Program-made: the position numbers and the translations under genes
Shown: piece by piece, positions 10,368 through 22,009 of the stretch
How positions within the stretch are numbered: the first letter of the stretch is position 1
How the letters are laid out: the number at the start of each line of letters is the position of its first letter
Assembly: GCA_951230915.1 (NCBI GenBank)
Contig: OX579635.1
Location: forward strand, 33,542,001-33,606,000
Direction of reading: 5' to 3'
DNA: 64,000 bases
From: Antitrichia curtipendula
Lineage: Eukaryota; Streptophyta; Bryopsida; Hypnales; Leucodontaceae
Notes under the pieces: model-generated
The model's database searches: none
What the model saw: the letters and a program-made list of their open reading frames with translations, nothing else
What the model was told of the DNA's origin: nothing

Positions 10368-11065
10368 CATTTTCCACAGTACTCATGTTTTTTTCGGGAG
10401 TACTGTATAATTAGAAAAACAATTTTAAAAAAATCTGAAAAATATGTTTAATGTATACACCTTTAAGAAGAAGTTACCCTAGGAAGGAAAAGCATAGGAA
10501 AATTCTCTAAGTAGGAGAACTGGAAAAGTGCAAAATCTCATGAAAATAGGTACTTTCACATTTTAATTTGTAAAAAATAGGAAAAACATTTTTTTAGGAA
10601 ACTAAAAATTGTCCATTTGGGAGGACTTTATAGGAAAGACATTTCACCAAAAAAATGATCTTGAAACAATTTTGAATGTTCAGAACTGCGCGCGCAAAGG
10701 AGCCCTGTTTGCACGTATGTGGAGGGCATAAAATAAAATATTTTTAAATGTCCTTTGATAGAAACATGACTTCCTACTATTGGAATAGACCATAGAAATT
10801 TCAGATCTAGATCATTAAGTTTGGATACTCCCCAGTACTAAAAAACCCTAAACTACAAAGTGTGACAAATTAGCTAAATTGAAATTTAAATATAAAATGA
10901 TTTTTAAATTTTTTTGAAAAATAAGGTATCTAAACAAGATCAGGTTAGCCATCTCCAAAAAAAATTTCAAGTTAATTGGATTCATTCTTCAAAAATTATA
11001 GCCGATAACAAGTCCGACATGTCAAGTGTGACAAAAAATAGTACTAGTCTTTCTTGCATTCACCC
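10331..11065. other. intron or insertion splitting the MULE-like gene
   Basis: The protein reads ...LKMSR before this stretch and RAAIHFGQHAHPVAKG straight after it, as expected for one continuous domain. The stretch between is AT-rich and non-coding. CACCCAG at about 11064 is a plausible acceptor, but no donor with the right phase was found at 10331, so either the donor has decayed or this is an insertion. Confidence 0.5.
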
Positions 11066-12112
11066 AGGGCAGCAATTCACTTTGGACAACACGCTCACCC
11101 TGTAGCGAAGGGCATGTATAGAGATTCTACAGAGAAAATTTGTGGACTAATTGCAGAGTAGGTCGCCAAGACACCAATAGCTACAAACTCCGCAATTGCT
11201 CTTTCTGCTAGCAAAGACTTCTTGTCAAGCTATCATTTTCACAACGGAGAAGGAGAGAAGGAGATGTTGAAGGGAGAAGAATTGGAAGAGGTCATGGATC
11301 GCTATCAGTATTTGAGCAGTCCAAATATCCGGAATGTCATATCTTCATTTCGCTCAAACAACCGAGGAGGTGTTATCGACAATATAATGACGATGAAGAA
11401 GGAGTCGAGGTTTTAATACATTCAGGACAGCATCTTCCCTGGCCAAGGGAAAGAAAAGGTGTACATTTTCAAGATGCTCACTGAAGGGCCAAGAAGTGGA
11501 GTGGATCTGGTGAAGTGGATGCAACCAGGAGGGAATCTGCAGAATGCGTGGATGATGTTTGACCACGTGAAACGTGTGAAGGACTGGACCACAATGGCTT
11601 GCCACGTGTACGATCTAGAATACAAGAAGGTGATGACCATTTCAACATGCGATATGCAATCTGAGGATACCGAGATCCAGGTGCAATTTTGGAAGTGCCT
11701 GAATACTATCATGTCATGACACGGAGTAGATCACCCAAATTTCAAGGGGTTCATGGCAGATAGCGCAATGGCCAATTGGAATGCGGTCCGTATTGTCTAC
11801 GGATCAGGTTCTGCCAATAACAAAATGGATAATCGTGAAAGGACGTGCTTATTGCATTGGAGTACTTCTCTTCAAAAACACACTCAGAAGTACATCAAGG
11901 AAGCATTCCAGCAGCAACACAATACACTGTGCTGCTGTGCAAACAGTACAAAGATGCAAAGAGTATGAAGGAGGCAGAGACACGTTACCTTGCAATTCGA
12001 TCTTGGTGGTTATTGTCTGGAGCAGCCATTGAAGATGCACTTCATCACTTAGACCATTGGCTTGCATTTTGGCATTTCAAGTATCAGCAATGGGGAGGCT
12101 TCATGCAAATGG

Positions 12113-12496
12113 TGAGTACATACAAAATTAAAATTTTTAAGTTCTTTTCTTTTATTTTGAAATCTAATAATCAAATTCATTTTCATCATATTTGGTTTGA
12201 AGTACGCATGCGTGAATAATGAGTAATAATTTGTAATTGATGATGACAATTTTTTATTTTTTTTTTATTTTTTTTATTTTTTTTGCGATTGACCAGAAAT
12301 TGTGGTATTATGAGGGAGACAAAATACCCCTTTCAAATCCAACAATGTTTTTTTGGCTACCTCATAGTACCTCCATTTCTAGTCAATTGTTGGACAAAAA
12401 TGAAAAAATCAAGGAGCGATATTAAGAATTATTTTCTTTCTGTTTTATAAGTGAAATTCAATAGTAGTTGAGATGTTCCTTTGTAGAGAAATAAGA

Positions 12497-12554
<58 letters not shown>

Positions 12555-12692
12555 TCATATTTTGAGCATTGAAATGTTCTTTGTTCCATTTGCATTGGAT
12601 ATGAACTTAGTTGTTTGAGTTCATAGTAGTTGTGTGGTTTGATGTATGAAATGTAACTAATGTAATGATGTTTTTCCGGGATGGTTTTGTAG
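12113..12692. other. intron of the MULE-like gene with hairpin remnant and TA microsatellite
   Basis: It starts GTGAGTAC after QWGGFMQM and ends TTTTGTAG before DLSLEELENM. It holds a degraded family A hairpin at 12290-12385 (GACCAGAAATTGTGGTA paired with a near complement ending TTTCTAGTCA) and a (TA)n run at 12495-12551. Confidence 0.65.
12495..12551. repeat. (TA)n microsatellite
   Basis: An almost pure TA dinucleotide run of about 50 bp in the intron of the decayed transposase gene. Confidence 0.95.
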
Positions 12693-13881
12693 GATTTAAG
12701 TTTGGAGGAGTTGGAAAATATGCCTTCGTGCAACTTGTTAGAAACAATTCATAACAAGTAGCTTCAGATGTCTGGCAACCGGAGCAACAATTTGTTTGAT
12801 GCCACTTGCGTCTTGCGATGACAGTATCCGTGCATGGACACAAATGACTAACTACCGTGCTTACTTAAAAGGACATACATGTGGATCTGGTCCATCCAAG
12901 GGTGAGTTGAAGTTGAGAGCTGCACGGCGAAGTGGAGACCCAAAGAAAATGGCAGAGGCTCTCAACACATTACTTGGAAGGCTGGAACTGAGGGTGTTGG
13001 AACTCGCATACCGCATTTGGAAGGTGAAGAGATCTTTGGAAGCACGAAGAGGAAGTTGGACATTCCTATTGGCAATGCAGGAGATTCTCATCGACCTGAC
13101 AAAGTCAATTTTTCTCAACCTCGTGTGCAAACAAGGTCCACTACGGCTTTTGTGGAGACTTCCGAGGGCAAAGGAAAACAGAAGAAGGTGCAAACATCCC
13201 AACATGTTACTATTGCATTTGAAAATGATTGCGACACATCAAAGTGGTACATTGCAAGGATTAGCCACAAATCAAATGCCAAATGCCAAGCTCAGCAACG
13301 CATGTCCAATATCAAGTGCACTGCAAAAATTGCAAGAGGACAAAAGGGAACCCCAGCTCCCACGTATCATGGAAGAAAAGAAGATTACGGGACTAAGCGA
13401 GAAGTGGTGGCAAACTATTGGTTTTGTTGGGATGACATTGAACAATGTGTCAAAGGTACAAAGCGCAAATATGTTATTGACAAACCTAAGGTTCTTGAGG
13501 TTTGGCCTGTTTTGACCGAGACCAACCTCAGCCGAGAAGAAATATTGTATCTTCAACATGCTGGCTTCCGTCTCCAAGAGTGCCCTATATTGTCGCCACG
13601 ACAAGTCTTCAACATGTCCAACATTTTCAAGAGTGTTTTGTATAATCAATCGTAGCCACAAGATGCAGATGTATATCCAATTGTTCGGAACAACCGCACC
13701 ATACGGAGAAATGCAAGTGCACCAACTATAGAATAGCGAAACAAGTGGGAAAGTGCTGGCAACATTAAAGGACAAATTTTGGGAGTGACATTGCTTCCAT
13801 ATCTAGGCCTAGGTGCAATAGTGTCATTAGAGACCGAGGCAGATTCTAACAGAAATATATATCGAATTACATTGGGCATGT

Positions 13882-14000
13882 TCCCCACATGCACATGCCC
13901 GGATTTTGTTCAGATGTCTGTTTCCGCTATTGGAGGGCGTCAAGCATACGTAAATTGCCAGCACTTATACTACTTGTACCGTTACTTCTGCAAGATGGAC
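13882..14000 (+). pseudogene. SWIM zinc finger at the C-terminus of the MULE-like protein
   Basis: The frame 13779-14096 reads ITLGMFPTCTCPDF, and about 25 residues later NCQHLYYLYRYF. This is the CxCx(n)CxH pattern of SWIM domains, which occur at the C-terminus of MULE transposases and the related FHY3/FAR1 proteins. This last block has no stop before its natural end at 14094-14096. Confidence 0.75.
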
Positions 14001-14096
14001 ATCCATGATGACCAATTCATCCACGCTCCTAGTTATAGTTTCAATGAGTTGAAACTTCTTCTACTTCGAGTAGGGATCATCACTATTCTAGAGTAG

Positions 14097-15466
14097 GAGT
14101 GACCACACTAAATTTATGTTTTCATTAGTACTGTATGAATTTACATTTGGTACGACTGAAATGATTTAAAGCAGGTGGAATGAAAAATGTTCATGCATTC
14201 ATGACATATTGGAATTTGTCATTTGTCAAAATGTTTTGAAGAAGAAAGTATGAATGACTCAAAACTACAATGTTGATCTCTCATCCAGCAATGAACATAT
14301 GAATATAAGAAGAATTTCGTTTGTTTGCTGTTTTTTCCTTTCCTATTTCTTTTACATCTCTTTTTCCTATTATATTGCTTCATTTATCAACAATGCTAAT
14401 ATGTGAGCGCAGAGTATTGATAAGTTTGAGACTGGGAGTCATTTCTCATTGAGTCTAACCTTAAGGATTTAGGGTCTGACTGGATTTCAAAGGCAAATGA
14501 AGAAAGCTCATAAACCAATTGACGCAAAGTCTGTCCATGCTTTATTTATTATTCTGTATGTGCTTTATCTATACATCTCAGTCTTACTATGTGAAAGATT
14601 CTTTTCTACTACAAAGAATTCAAACACCACATAAAATATTTACCAATCCACGGTCATAGGATATACGGTCATAGGTCCCAAATTTACCATTAATAGTAAA
14701 AAAAACTCAATTTTTTGAATTTTTTTACCAAAACCAGAAATTTTAGAAAAAAAAATGGGATTTTTTTTTTTCCAGGCTCTAGGCTCACAGGCTCCACGCT
14801 CCACGCTCACAGGCTCACGGCTCCAAGCTCACACGCTAGCGTCATTGGAATTAATAGAAGCCTGTATAAACATTCTTTTTATGATAATTGACATTGTTCC
14901 AAAAATGTGTACTTGAAAAAATCTAGTCAGTTAATATTGCTATTGGAGATGAATATTCTTTTGGATGTTTTTTTTAATTGTGATGAATGTTGCCTTAGAA
15001 ACAAAAAATTATTTATTTTCTTACAATAGAATAAAAAAAAGTGAAGCTTTCATAGATAAATAAATCAAGATCAGTAGTATTTTTGTTTTGTTTATGATGC
15101 TAGTTGAGATCTCTAACTGTCAAGCTAACAAGAGTTTATTTGGTATCCCAAGAAGCCCTTCACAAAAAACAACTATGTATAGAGTAGGTTTCTTATAAGC
15201 TTGACGTATACATGCAACCAACCAATCCATTTAAATATAAGAAGATTTTTTTCAAAAAATTTATTTTTTAAAGTTTTACATCAAGAGATTTTACTTTGCT
15301 TTTATTTTTTTTAACTTTAACTTTTATTTCTTTTTACTTTTATTTTTTCTAAAAAGAGTATAAATTCATAAATTATCCTTAACAAGTTGGATGTTTTTAT
15401 TTAGAATATATTATTATATAATACAATAGAGATCTTTTTAAGAAAAAAAACTAACAGTATAGACAA
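14097..15466. other. intergenic, AT-rich, with a short GC-rich minisatellite
   Basis: No gene was seen. At 14773-14838 there is an irregular run of CAGGCTC / CACGCTC / AAGCTCA units (about nine), sharply richer in GC than its surroundings. A clear right-hand inverted end for the MULE-like element was looked for and not found. Confidence 0.5.
14773..14838. repeat. degenerate 6-9 bp minisatellite
   Basis: GGCTC/CGCTC-type motifs repeat irregularly (for example CTCACAGGCTCCACGCTCCA). It stands out by GC content from the AT-rich flanks. Confidence 0.7.
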
Positions 15467-16198
15467 ATGCCATCGACTTTACTAAGATCTCACAAGACAA
15501 GTCTAAACATGGACGATACTAACACACGCTATCCATCTTCAACATGGATAACTGAGTTTATAACAGGCAACTATTTTTCGAGTAACTCGGATTGTGTATG
15601 TGGAGATGTATCGCCATGTATGAAATACTTTTGCATTCACTGCAAAGTTGGAGGCTTGTGCAAGAAGACAAACTTTCGATCAAATAGCCAACACAACGGC
15701 ACGCACAACGGTCATCCGTTTGTGCAAGTCCGCAAAGTCACATCACGGCATGCGATTTTAGTCCAAGATGCAGAGAGATATCAATTTGACACGACTGGCA
15801 TCCAAAAGTTTGCTTGCACGAAAGATTCATTTTACCTCCTCCGTCGTAAAGCAATTATCTCAAATGTGCAGACGAGTATCCGCAAGAACAATCACGGTTG
15901 CGTTATTTGCAAAGCTGCAATAAAGACAGAAAACGGTGATAAAGATGCCCTTTACTGTTCTTTGGAATGCAAGTTGTACAAAATTAGTCCACAGCCTTCG
16001 GCGACTGTAAGTAATTACGATGGTATTCTGAAGCCCTATGTAATCGAAGACGATGCTATTAACCCCCCTCAAGCAATTATGGCACACAAGGAAATGAAAG
16101 CTGCCAATATTCTTACAACAATGCGATACGATACAAATATGGACTTTGATACCAATATGAAGATTGTCGTATCAAAACTTCAACATATCAAGATTTAA
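15467..16198 (+). CDS. PLATZ-family zinc-binding protein, single exon
   Basis: The 243-residue frame is intact. PLATZ proteins are plant-specific zinc-dependent DNA-binding regulators of transcription. The family layout is clear: WITEFITGNYF (family: W..LL...FF) at residues 27-37, cysteines 43, 45, 51, 56, 59 and 65, and GHPFVQVRKVTSRHAILVQ (family: HRVIQIRRSSYHDVIRV) near 82-100. QKFACTKDSFYLLRRK follows, then a second cluster CVIC (145-148) and CSLEC (164-168). The C-terminal 70 residues are not conserved in my reading. Most PLATZ genes have introns; this one has none, which may mean a retrocopy. The ATG at 15467 is the first in frame; Met15 is an alternative start. It sits between a decayed transposon and non-coding DNA, so carriage by a transposon is possible. 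Confidence 0.85.
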   Translation: MPSTLLRSHKTSLNMDDTNTRYPSSTWITEFITGNYFSSNSDCVCGDVSPCMKYFCIHCKVGGLCKKTNFRSNSQHNGTHNGHPFVQVRKVTSRHAILVQDAERYQFDTTGIQKFACTKDSFYLLRRKAIISNVQTSIRKNNHGCVICKAAIKTENGDKDALYCSLECKLYKISPQPSATVSNYDGILKPYVIEDDAINPPQAIMAHKEMKAANILTTMRYDTNMDFDTNMKIVVSKLQHIKI

Positions 16199-17619
16199 AC
16201 TCGAAGCAATTCTATTAAAATTGTGAAAGTAAATGAAATAAATTGAGATTTTTTGTCCATTTGTGCACAAATAAAAGAATATCAGGGGGTTTTTTTGTCA
16301 TTGATTTTACACTTTTTGAATGGAATAACATGAGAATCTGGGTCACTTATTATTTTAGTTTGAGGAACAAGGATTGGTTTGACAATGGCTAATTTTTTTG
16401 ATTAGAAAATTGTCTCAATGTAGACTTATAATTGGTGGTATAATCATGTTGAGAAGAAATTACTAAAGCTTTAAATGAATAAAATAAATTCTCAATTTAA
16501 AAAGTATTTTTAAATATTTCTTGTGGCTTATTATAGGTGTAAATTTAAATATTATATTTTTTTTTTTATAAAATAAATATGTTTTTTTTTAAACTCCGAT
16601 GAATGATAAAAAAAAATTCAGTAATGTTCTTTTTAACAAAGACCTTTTGGCTAAACTTTAAATGTACTTAACCAATTTTTTCCTTCTACTGATTAGAGAA
16701 GATCTAGACTCTCTATAGAGTTGACCACTTAAGCAATTATGTGCATGTTTGAGAGCAGTTTTAAGGTAATGTAAATTTTTTGCCATGTATGAAGATAGAA
16801 ATCACGGGGATTGCAAAATGTTTGGTAATTTCATGCTTTGAACTGAAATTACTATGAGTTTTAGAAGCCAAAAGTTGGCCTAAACTAATACCCATTACGT
16901 AGAGTCTTCCAATTTTAATCATTCAAGAACTACTTTGCCATTCACTACTTTGGATGGAAATTTGTTTGAACCTTGGTTGGAAATAGATTCCCCCTACAGG
17001 TTGGGTATGGATCCCTAGTTGGGAATGGGTGGTTCTACTATAGAAGGCCATTTCTTTGCTAGCCAAATGTGCAAGTTCAACAAAAAGTGAAAATTAAAAA
17101 AACTATATTATTTTTTTAAAGAAATTTATAAATAAATAAAAATCATGACTTATATGATTATTTCAAGTGCCACATTGAATTGTAAATTTTTCATTTTAAT
17201 TATTTATTATTTATTTCAATAAAATATTTGTTTATTTCATGTATTTGCACAACCAAGTGATGTGTCTTAACCCTCTAAAGAGTCCAAATTCTCTCTAATT
17301 CTCTCTAATGCTAGTGACAATTGATTGCTTCAAGGGATCATTTCATCCAACCAAATCCAGTTAATAGCCAATGGATCATTTGATCTTTTTCAACGATGTC
17401 CAAGTCTTCTATGGTTATAAAGACTAGGATTTGCTTGAAATTGCATAATTTAACTTTACAAAAATTTTAAACTATTGCAGCAATATTTTTGCTAGTTCAA
17501 CCCAAAAACTAATTTATTGACTAACATTGAGAAAATAATTGTAAGTTGGGAGAATTTTGCAAGTAAAACTAGCCCATTGGCAAGTATGTGTACCTAGCTT
17601 GAAAAAAATGTGCACTTAA
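16199..17619. other. intergenic, no gene seen
   Basis: AT-rich sequence with poly-T and poly-A runs. No coding pattern, RNA gene or inverted repeat was recognised. Confidence 0.5.
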
Positions 17620-18557
17620 CCCCTAAAGACCCAAGGCCTTTTTTCTGCCAAAAAACATTGAAAACTGCCATTTCTGTAGCAAAGAGTAAAAAATTGAAAA
17701 AATGTTTTTTTTGCACATCTAAACGCAGGATCTTACACCTAACTAGTATGAGAATGTGTGGAAAAAATTTCAGAATTTTTGACCGCACAGATTGCAAGAT
17801 ATTTGCGTTTAAAGTGGGAAAAACAAGTTTTTCAGCACATTGCGGGACTGGATTTTTTGACTCTGAACATTTTAAACTTAAAATGTTTACACTACAAAGT
17901 TTTGAGCTTTATTTCTTTTTAGTGGAGAATTGAGTTGAGAGTCTAGGGAAAAAAAAATATTCAAAAAAACTTAATTATCATTCCTAAAAAAATTGTTAAG
18001 TAGAAGTAGGCTAGATAGAAGGAAAATCTAAAATATTAATATATTTTAGATGAACTTAAAATACAATAATCCCAATGGTGAGATTGTTCTAGCAAGTAAA
18101 TTAAACAATGAAATTTATTTATTTTTTTAGAATTGAAAAAATAGCACTCAGAAATGAATCCTACAGTTATTTTTTTCAAAAAGATGCTCTAACTACCCGA
18201 AAAACAAGAATGTCCATAGCTTTCTCATAACAAATCCAAATGAAATGAATCAAAGCTTTCCAGATAGGAAAAAATATAATCTATGAGAAAAAAACTATTT
18301 TAAGAAAAAAATCAAATTTTTGACATTTTTTTTGAGCTGCCCGAGCTGCTCGCTGTCCCCTATTTTGAGCTTAATTGGTCATAATTGTTGTTCCTAGGCA
18401 CTGATTGTGAAAAAATTTATATTTCCACAAAGCTTATCAGCTGTTCTACCTTCAAAAAAAAGTTTCAAAAAATCTGGACAAAATTTCAGCCCGTAGATAC
18501 CTGCCCGAATTCCCATTTGTCCCTCGAAGAATCGAAGGGACAATGGGCCTTTAGGGG
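17620..18557. mobile_element. TTAA-bounded non-autonomous element, full length (938 bp)
   Basis: It begins CCCCTAAAGACCC after TTAA (17616-17619) and ends GGGCCTTTAGGGG before TTAA (18558-18561). It shares internal sequence with 41315-42249 (TGCCATTTCT, GTGTGGAAAAAATTTCAG, GATTGCAAGATATT). No transposase is encoded. TTAA target duplication with CCC-type ends is the signature of piggyBac-like transposons; the assignment is inference. Confidence 0.75.
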
Positions 18558-18904
18558 TTAAAAGGAGAAAACATTATGAATATTGCATAAAAATTATTGT
18601 AATAGGAGTCAAACTTTGTTGCCCTTGTCAAAAAAGGCTTGAAAAAATTAAGTTTTTTTTAATTTTCTACAAATTATACTGTTAAGATAGATGTTTGTTT
18701 TGTTTGTGAAGTACATCAAGATCTTCTAAACCATCATGCCAATGGGGTTGCCCTCCTTTAGTGTTGTTGAAAAGTCCTTGAGGAGTGTGTAAGCATAACT
18801 AAGTTTTGTACCGTTCCAACTTGCAAGACAAAAGACACTGATTTTGCAAGGTTTGTTTGGACTAGAAATTAGAAAATTGCTTGCAAAGAACAATTGGTCC
18901 GCTT

Positions 18905-19062
18905 AAGGTAACTCTGCCTATGATAGGCAGAATTTTAAACCAACTTAATGCATGCCAAAAACTTCATGAGCAGTACATTTCCCAAGACACATGAAATGCT
19001 CATGAATTTATAGGCCTGCATTAGGCTGGTCCAAAGTTGGCATGTCATAGGCAGAGTTACCT
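18905..19062. mobile_element. miniature inverted-repeat element
   Basis: The left end AGGTAACTCTGCCTATGATA is mirrored by the right end CATAGGCAGAGTTACCT about 140 bp on, and the inner parts pair as well (TTGG). There is no coding capacity. The target duplication is unclear. Confidence 0.7.
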
Positions 19063-19208
19063 TTCTCCATTAGAATTTCCATAACCGCCAAGTTGTCAAA
19101 TTTTTTCTTAGCATTGTTGGAAAGCCCGCGATGAGTGCGTATCTACAAATTCAGTTTTGTGGTATTTCAAATGTTAGAAGGACTTATATCAAATTTTGAA
19201 ATTTTTTA

Positions 19209-19330
19209 AGGTATGTTCGCACTTGGTGTTAGGGGTGTTGTTTGGAATGCAAATCTGGTCCAAAGTTGGTCTAAATTTGTTTCTAAAACCCTCACTAACG
19301 ACACCTTTAACACAAAGTGCAAACATACCT
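19209..19330. mobile_element. Harbinger/Tourist-type miniature element
   Basis: A 122-bp foldback whose left arm AGGTATGTTCGCACTTGGTG pairs with the right arm CAAAGTGCAAACATACCT. TTA flanks both sides (19206-19208 and 19331-19333), the 3-bp duplication typical of PIF/Harbinger elements. Confidence 0.75.
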
Positions 19331-22009
19331 TTAGGAAATTGGTTGCCATCGTTGATGAGAAATATTAGGAGTTTGGTTGCAATTAGTCTGTTGGACTCAT
19401 AGACAAACGCACTACAAAATATTTGGTAGTCATGACATTATGTGGATTCTTTATTTTTTTTTTACTTTTAAAATGTGTCTAACATACTGTTTTTGTAGCC
19501 AATAAATTTGAACTAAAGAACATGCATAATACAAAAATGTAAAGCACAAATGAGTAAAAGGTTCTAATTTCTAAAATGAATTGTGTTGAAATATAGAAGG
19601 GCCAAGTGATCCCTGCAAGGTGAATTTATCCCTAACAAAAACATAAGAATTTTTTATTTGCCATCTGTGATAAAATTTGGAATTTGAAATTTATATTTGG
19701 AATCAAAGGTACCAGGCTCACTTTGTATGACCACTTTAACGTTCTACCAACTAACCGCACCAATTAGCATACAAATTAAAACTAAGGGGTATTTTGAAAT
19801 AAGGTTTAGGGTTGGTGTGACATCAATGCTTGGCACTATGGAAAGTGACATGGCACCCTTATAGGTTGGTTGTAGTAAGGGTTCAAATTTCTCCACATTT
19901 ATATTTCATTTTTTTAACAATATTTTTTATGATTTTTTTGCTTTAGATTTTTAAGAGATGTAGTCACATGTCTTTTATAATTCATAAAAAATGTGAAATC
20001 TTTGTGAAAATTTGAAATTACTATTAAATTTTTTTTTAAAGTAAAGGAAATACATGTAAAATACAATATCATGTGCAAAAACATCTAAAAGTTTAACCAT
20101 TAGTCTACATTGTAGTATAGAATATACTAGTGAAATTTGAATTTCTATGTCCTTTTGTAATAAAAAAAAAAGTTGAATGTGATTATAAACCAAAAGTTCA
20201 AATTGAAAAATATATAATATTAAGATTTTTCAAATATTCAAATTGGAGCAGAATGTAGACTCAATAATTCGATAAACATCATTTCATCAATAGAGATCAA
20301 ATTCAAAAAACATCTTTTTGAAGACTAAAATTGAAATCAAGAGCAAGGAATTAGAAGTTTCACAAACATCACTTGACACTACAACAAAACCTGCATTTTA
20401 TGACTGCAAAAATATGATTGGAGATGACTGGCGACTGCTCGCAATTATATTTTGGGAGGCCACCATTTGGGGAATGAAGCAAGGAACATGTTTGAAGAGC
20501 AACCAATCATATTTTTTCTTGAGTCATATTTTGGGGGGAGTCATATTTTGCAGTCACGTTTTTTTAATAGTCTTTTTATCTCCTTTTGGAGCAACTGATG
20601 GAAAATTTGGACAGGGAATTTATTTGCAGAGCACCTAGTCATACTTTTGCTTTAGTCATATTTGGGGGGGAGTCATTTATTTTACTTTTTGGATAGTCCA
20701 AGGAAAAGGGGGTCAATCTAAGATGACCTTCTAATATTTTGGTTGTAGATCTCATTCCTTAGGGTATAGGCATAACTTTATTTCATGCCTATTAAAAAAT
20801 TGTTGTTGTTGTATGTTGTGTCTATTATAGAATTTGTGTTCAAATATTTGGAGTGGTATATGTTTATATTTTAATTAATAAATATAAATTTCTCATAGGA
20901 ATTACAAAGGAAGTAGAGAAAAGTGAAACAATTAACAACATGAGACAATAGATGGATTCTTTCCTAGCCCATTTTGTTGGAAAAGATAGAAAAAGGATCT
21001 CAAAATGCATAATTCCGGGGGGTTACCGGAGAATTAATTTAAAAAAAGTGGATTTTGGGTGCATGTGTGATACTTTTATCACAATGCACAATGCACCCAA
21101 AAGAGGCAGTCACTGCCTACTGCACCCAATACATTATTTTCAATTTTGTATTGTCAATTGTCCTCAGGAAAGCACTTCATTTATGGCAATAATATAGAGA
21201 AGAGTTGCCAATTTTATAACTTTGATATGGTAAACAAATTATTATTTTAAATTATTAATATTTTGCAGCTAATACTAATCTATTATTCAAGTAAAACCAA
21301 CGCTCAATACCAAGATCAGAAATCTTGAATAATGTGTTGAAATGGATGGTATTTTACTGTTTGCTGGAGTGTCGCTGGTTGACAAGACGAGCTTGAAAAT
21401 TGCATTACACACTCAATACATAATGTGCAAAAATGTCATGACAAGCAAAAAATTCGATCTTCAATCAACCTCCCTGTAAGGATTTCTAATTGTAATCTAT
21501 TTTTTGGTCATTTCTGGGGGGTCTGGACTGAAGGGGAGGAGGCTTTGCATCCACAGAAGCTCCGGCAAGGAAGTTTGAGGAGCTACCCAACTCAAAAAGC
21601 AAGCCAGTGCTACATGTGCTACATGGACAGAAGCTCTCTCGCATAGCTGCACATTAATTTAATCTTAAAAGTTAAAAAAAAAAAAAATTGCTGAGAAATA
21701 TTTGCCTCATCCCCTTCAGTCCGAAGTCAACAATATTTATCCTTCCAAATCTCATCCCTGGGTCACAGGTTACACGAACATCCTGTTGGCCATCCATGAC
21801 AGAATATCAATTATACCACCCCCAATTTCCCAAAAAATTGTAAACCTGAAAGAAACCATATCTCTTGTTAAAACCTAGGCGTATAACAAAATACAGAACC
21901 CAACTGCTCAGTTGAGAAAAAGAATATTGATGAACTGGAAAGTCTAGAGAAGAACCACTCCACAATAGCACCACAACATCAAACCTTACCCAAATAATGT
22001 ACCAAAAAT
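19331..22009. other. intergenic, downstream of MED13
   Basis: No gene was recognised. Short repeated words such as TTTTTATTTGCCATCTGTGA (19656) recur at about 48287, 52560 and 54623, marking an old dispersed repeat. A CACTACAACAAAA motif at 20377 lacks a matching right end. The 3' untranslated region of MED13 probably occupies the last few hundred bases before 22010. Confidence 0.45.

Larger units (their letters stand above)
9207..14096 (+). pseudogene. decayed Mutator-like (MULE) transposase gene
   Basis: Three coding blocks are present. Block 1 (9207-10367) is an intact 386-codon frame with a cysteine-rich end (CDNPDCDYL, CKLCKKPPMC). Block 2 (11066-12112) resumes with IHFGQHAHPVAKGMYR and carries the transposase core: WTTMACHVYD, GFMADSAMANWNAVR and RERTCLLHWSTSLQKHT. 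It ends at a good donor (ATG|GTGAGT). Block 3 (from 12693) starts DLSLEELENMPSCNL and ends with a SWIM zinc finger (CTCPDF...NCQHLYYLY, 13882-14000). Breaks include stops at 11155-11157, 11414-11416, 11717-11719 and 12758-12760, frameshifts near 11920 and 12800, and further stops at 13653 and 13733. SWIM fingers and this core are typical of plant MULE transposases. No terminal repeats were found, so the element ends are unknown. Confidence 0.75.

Noticed and set aside
12796..13515. Long plus-strand frame (239 codons) as an independent gene
   Set aside because: Only its first part matches the MULE-like protein (MTNYRAYLKGHTCGSG); after about 13000 the real frame is another one, so the length comes from a frameshift in a decayed gene.
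20377..20640. CACTACAACAAAA start at 20377 as a CACTA element
   Set aside because: No complementary right end or 3-bp duplication was found.
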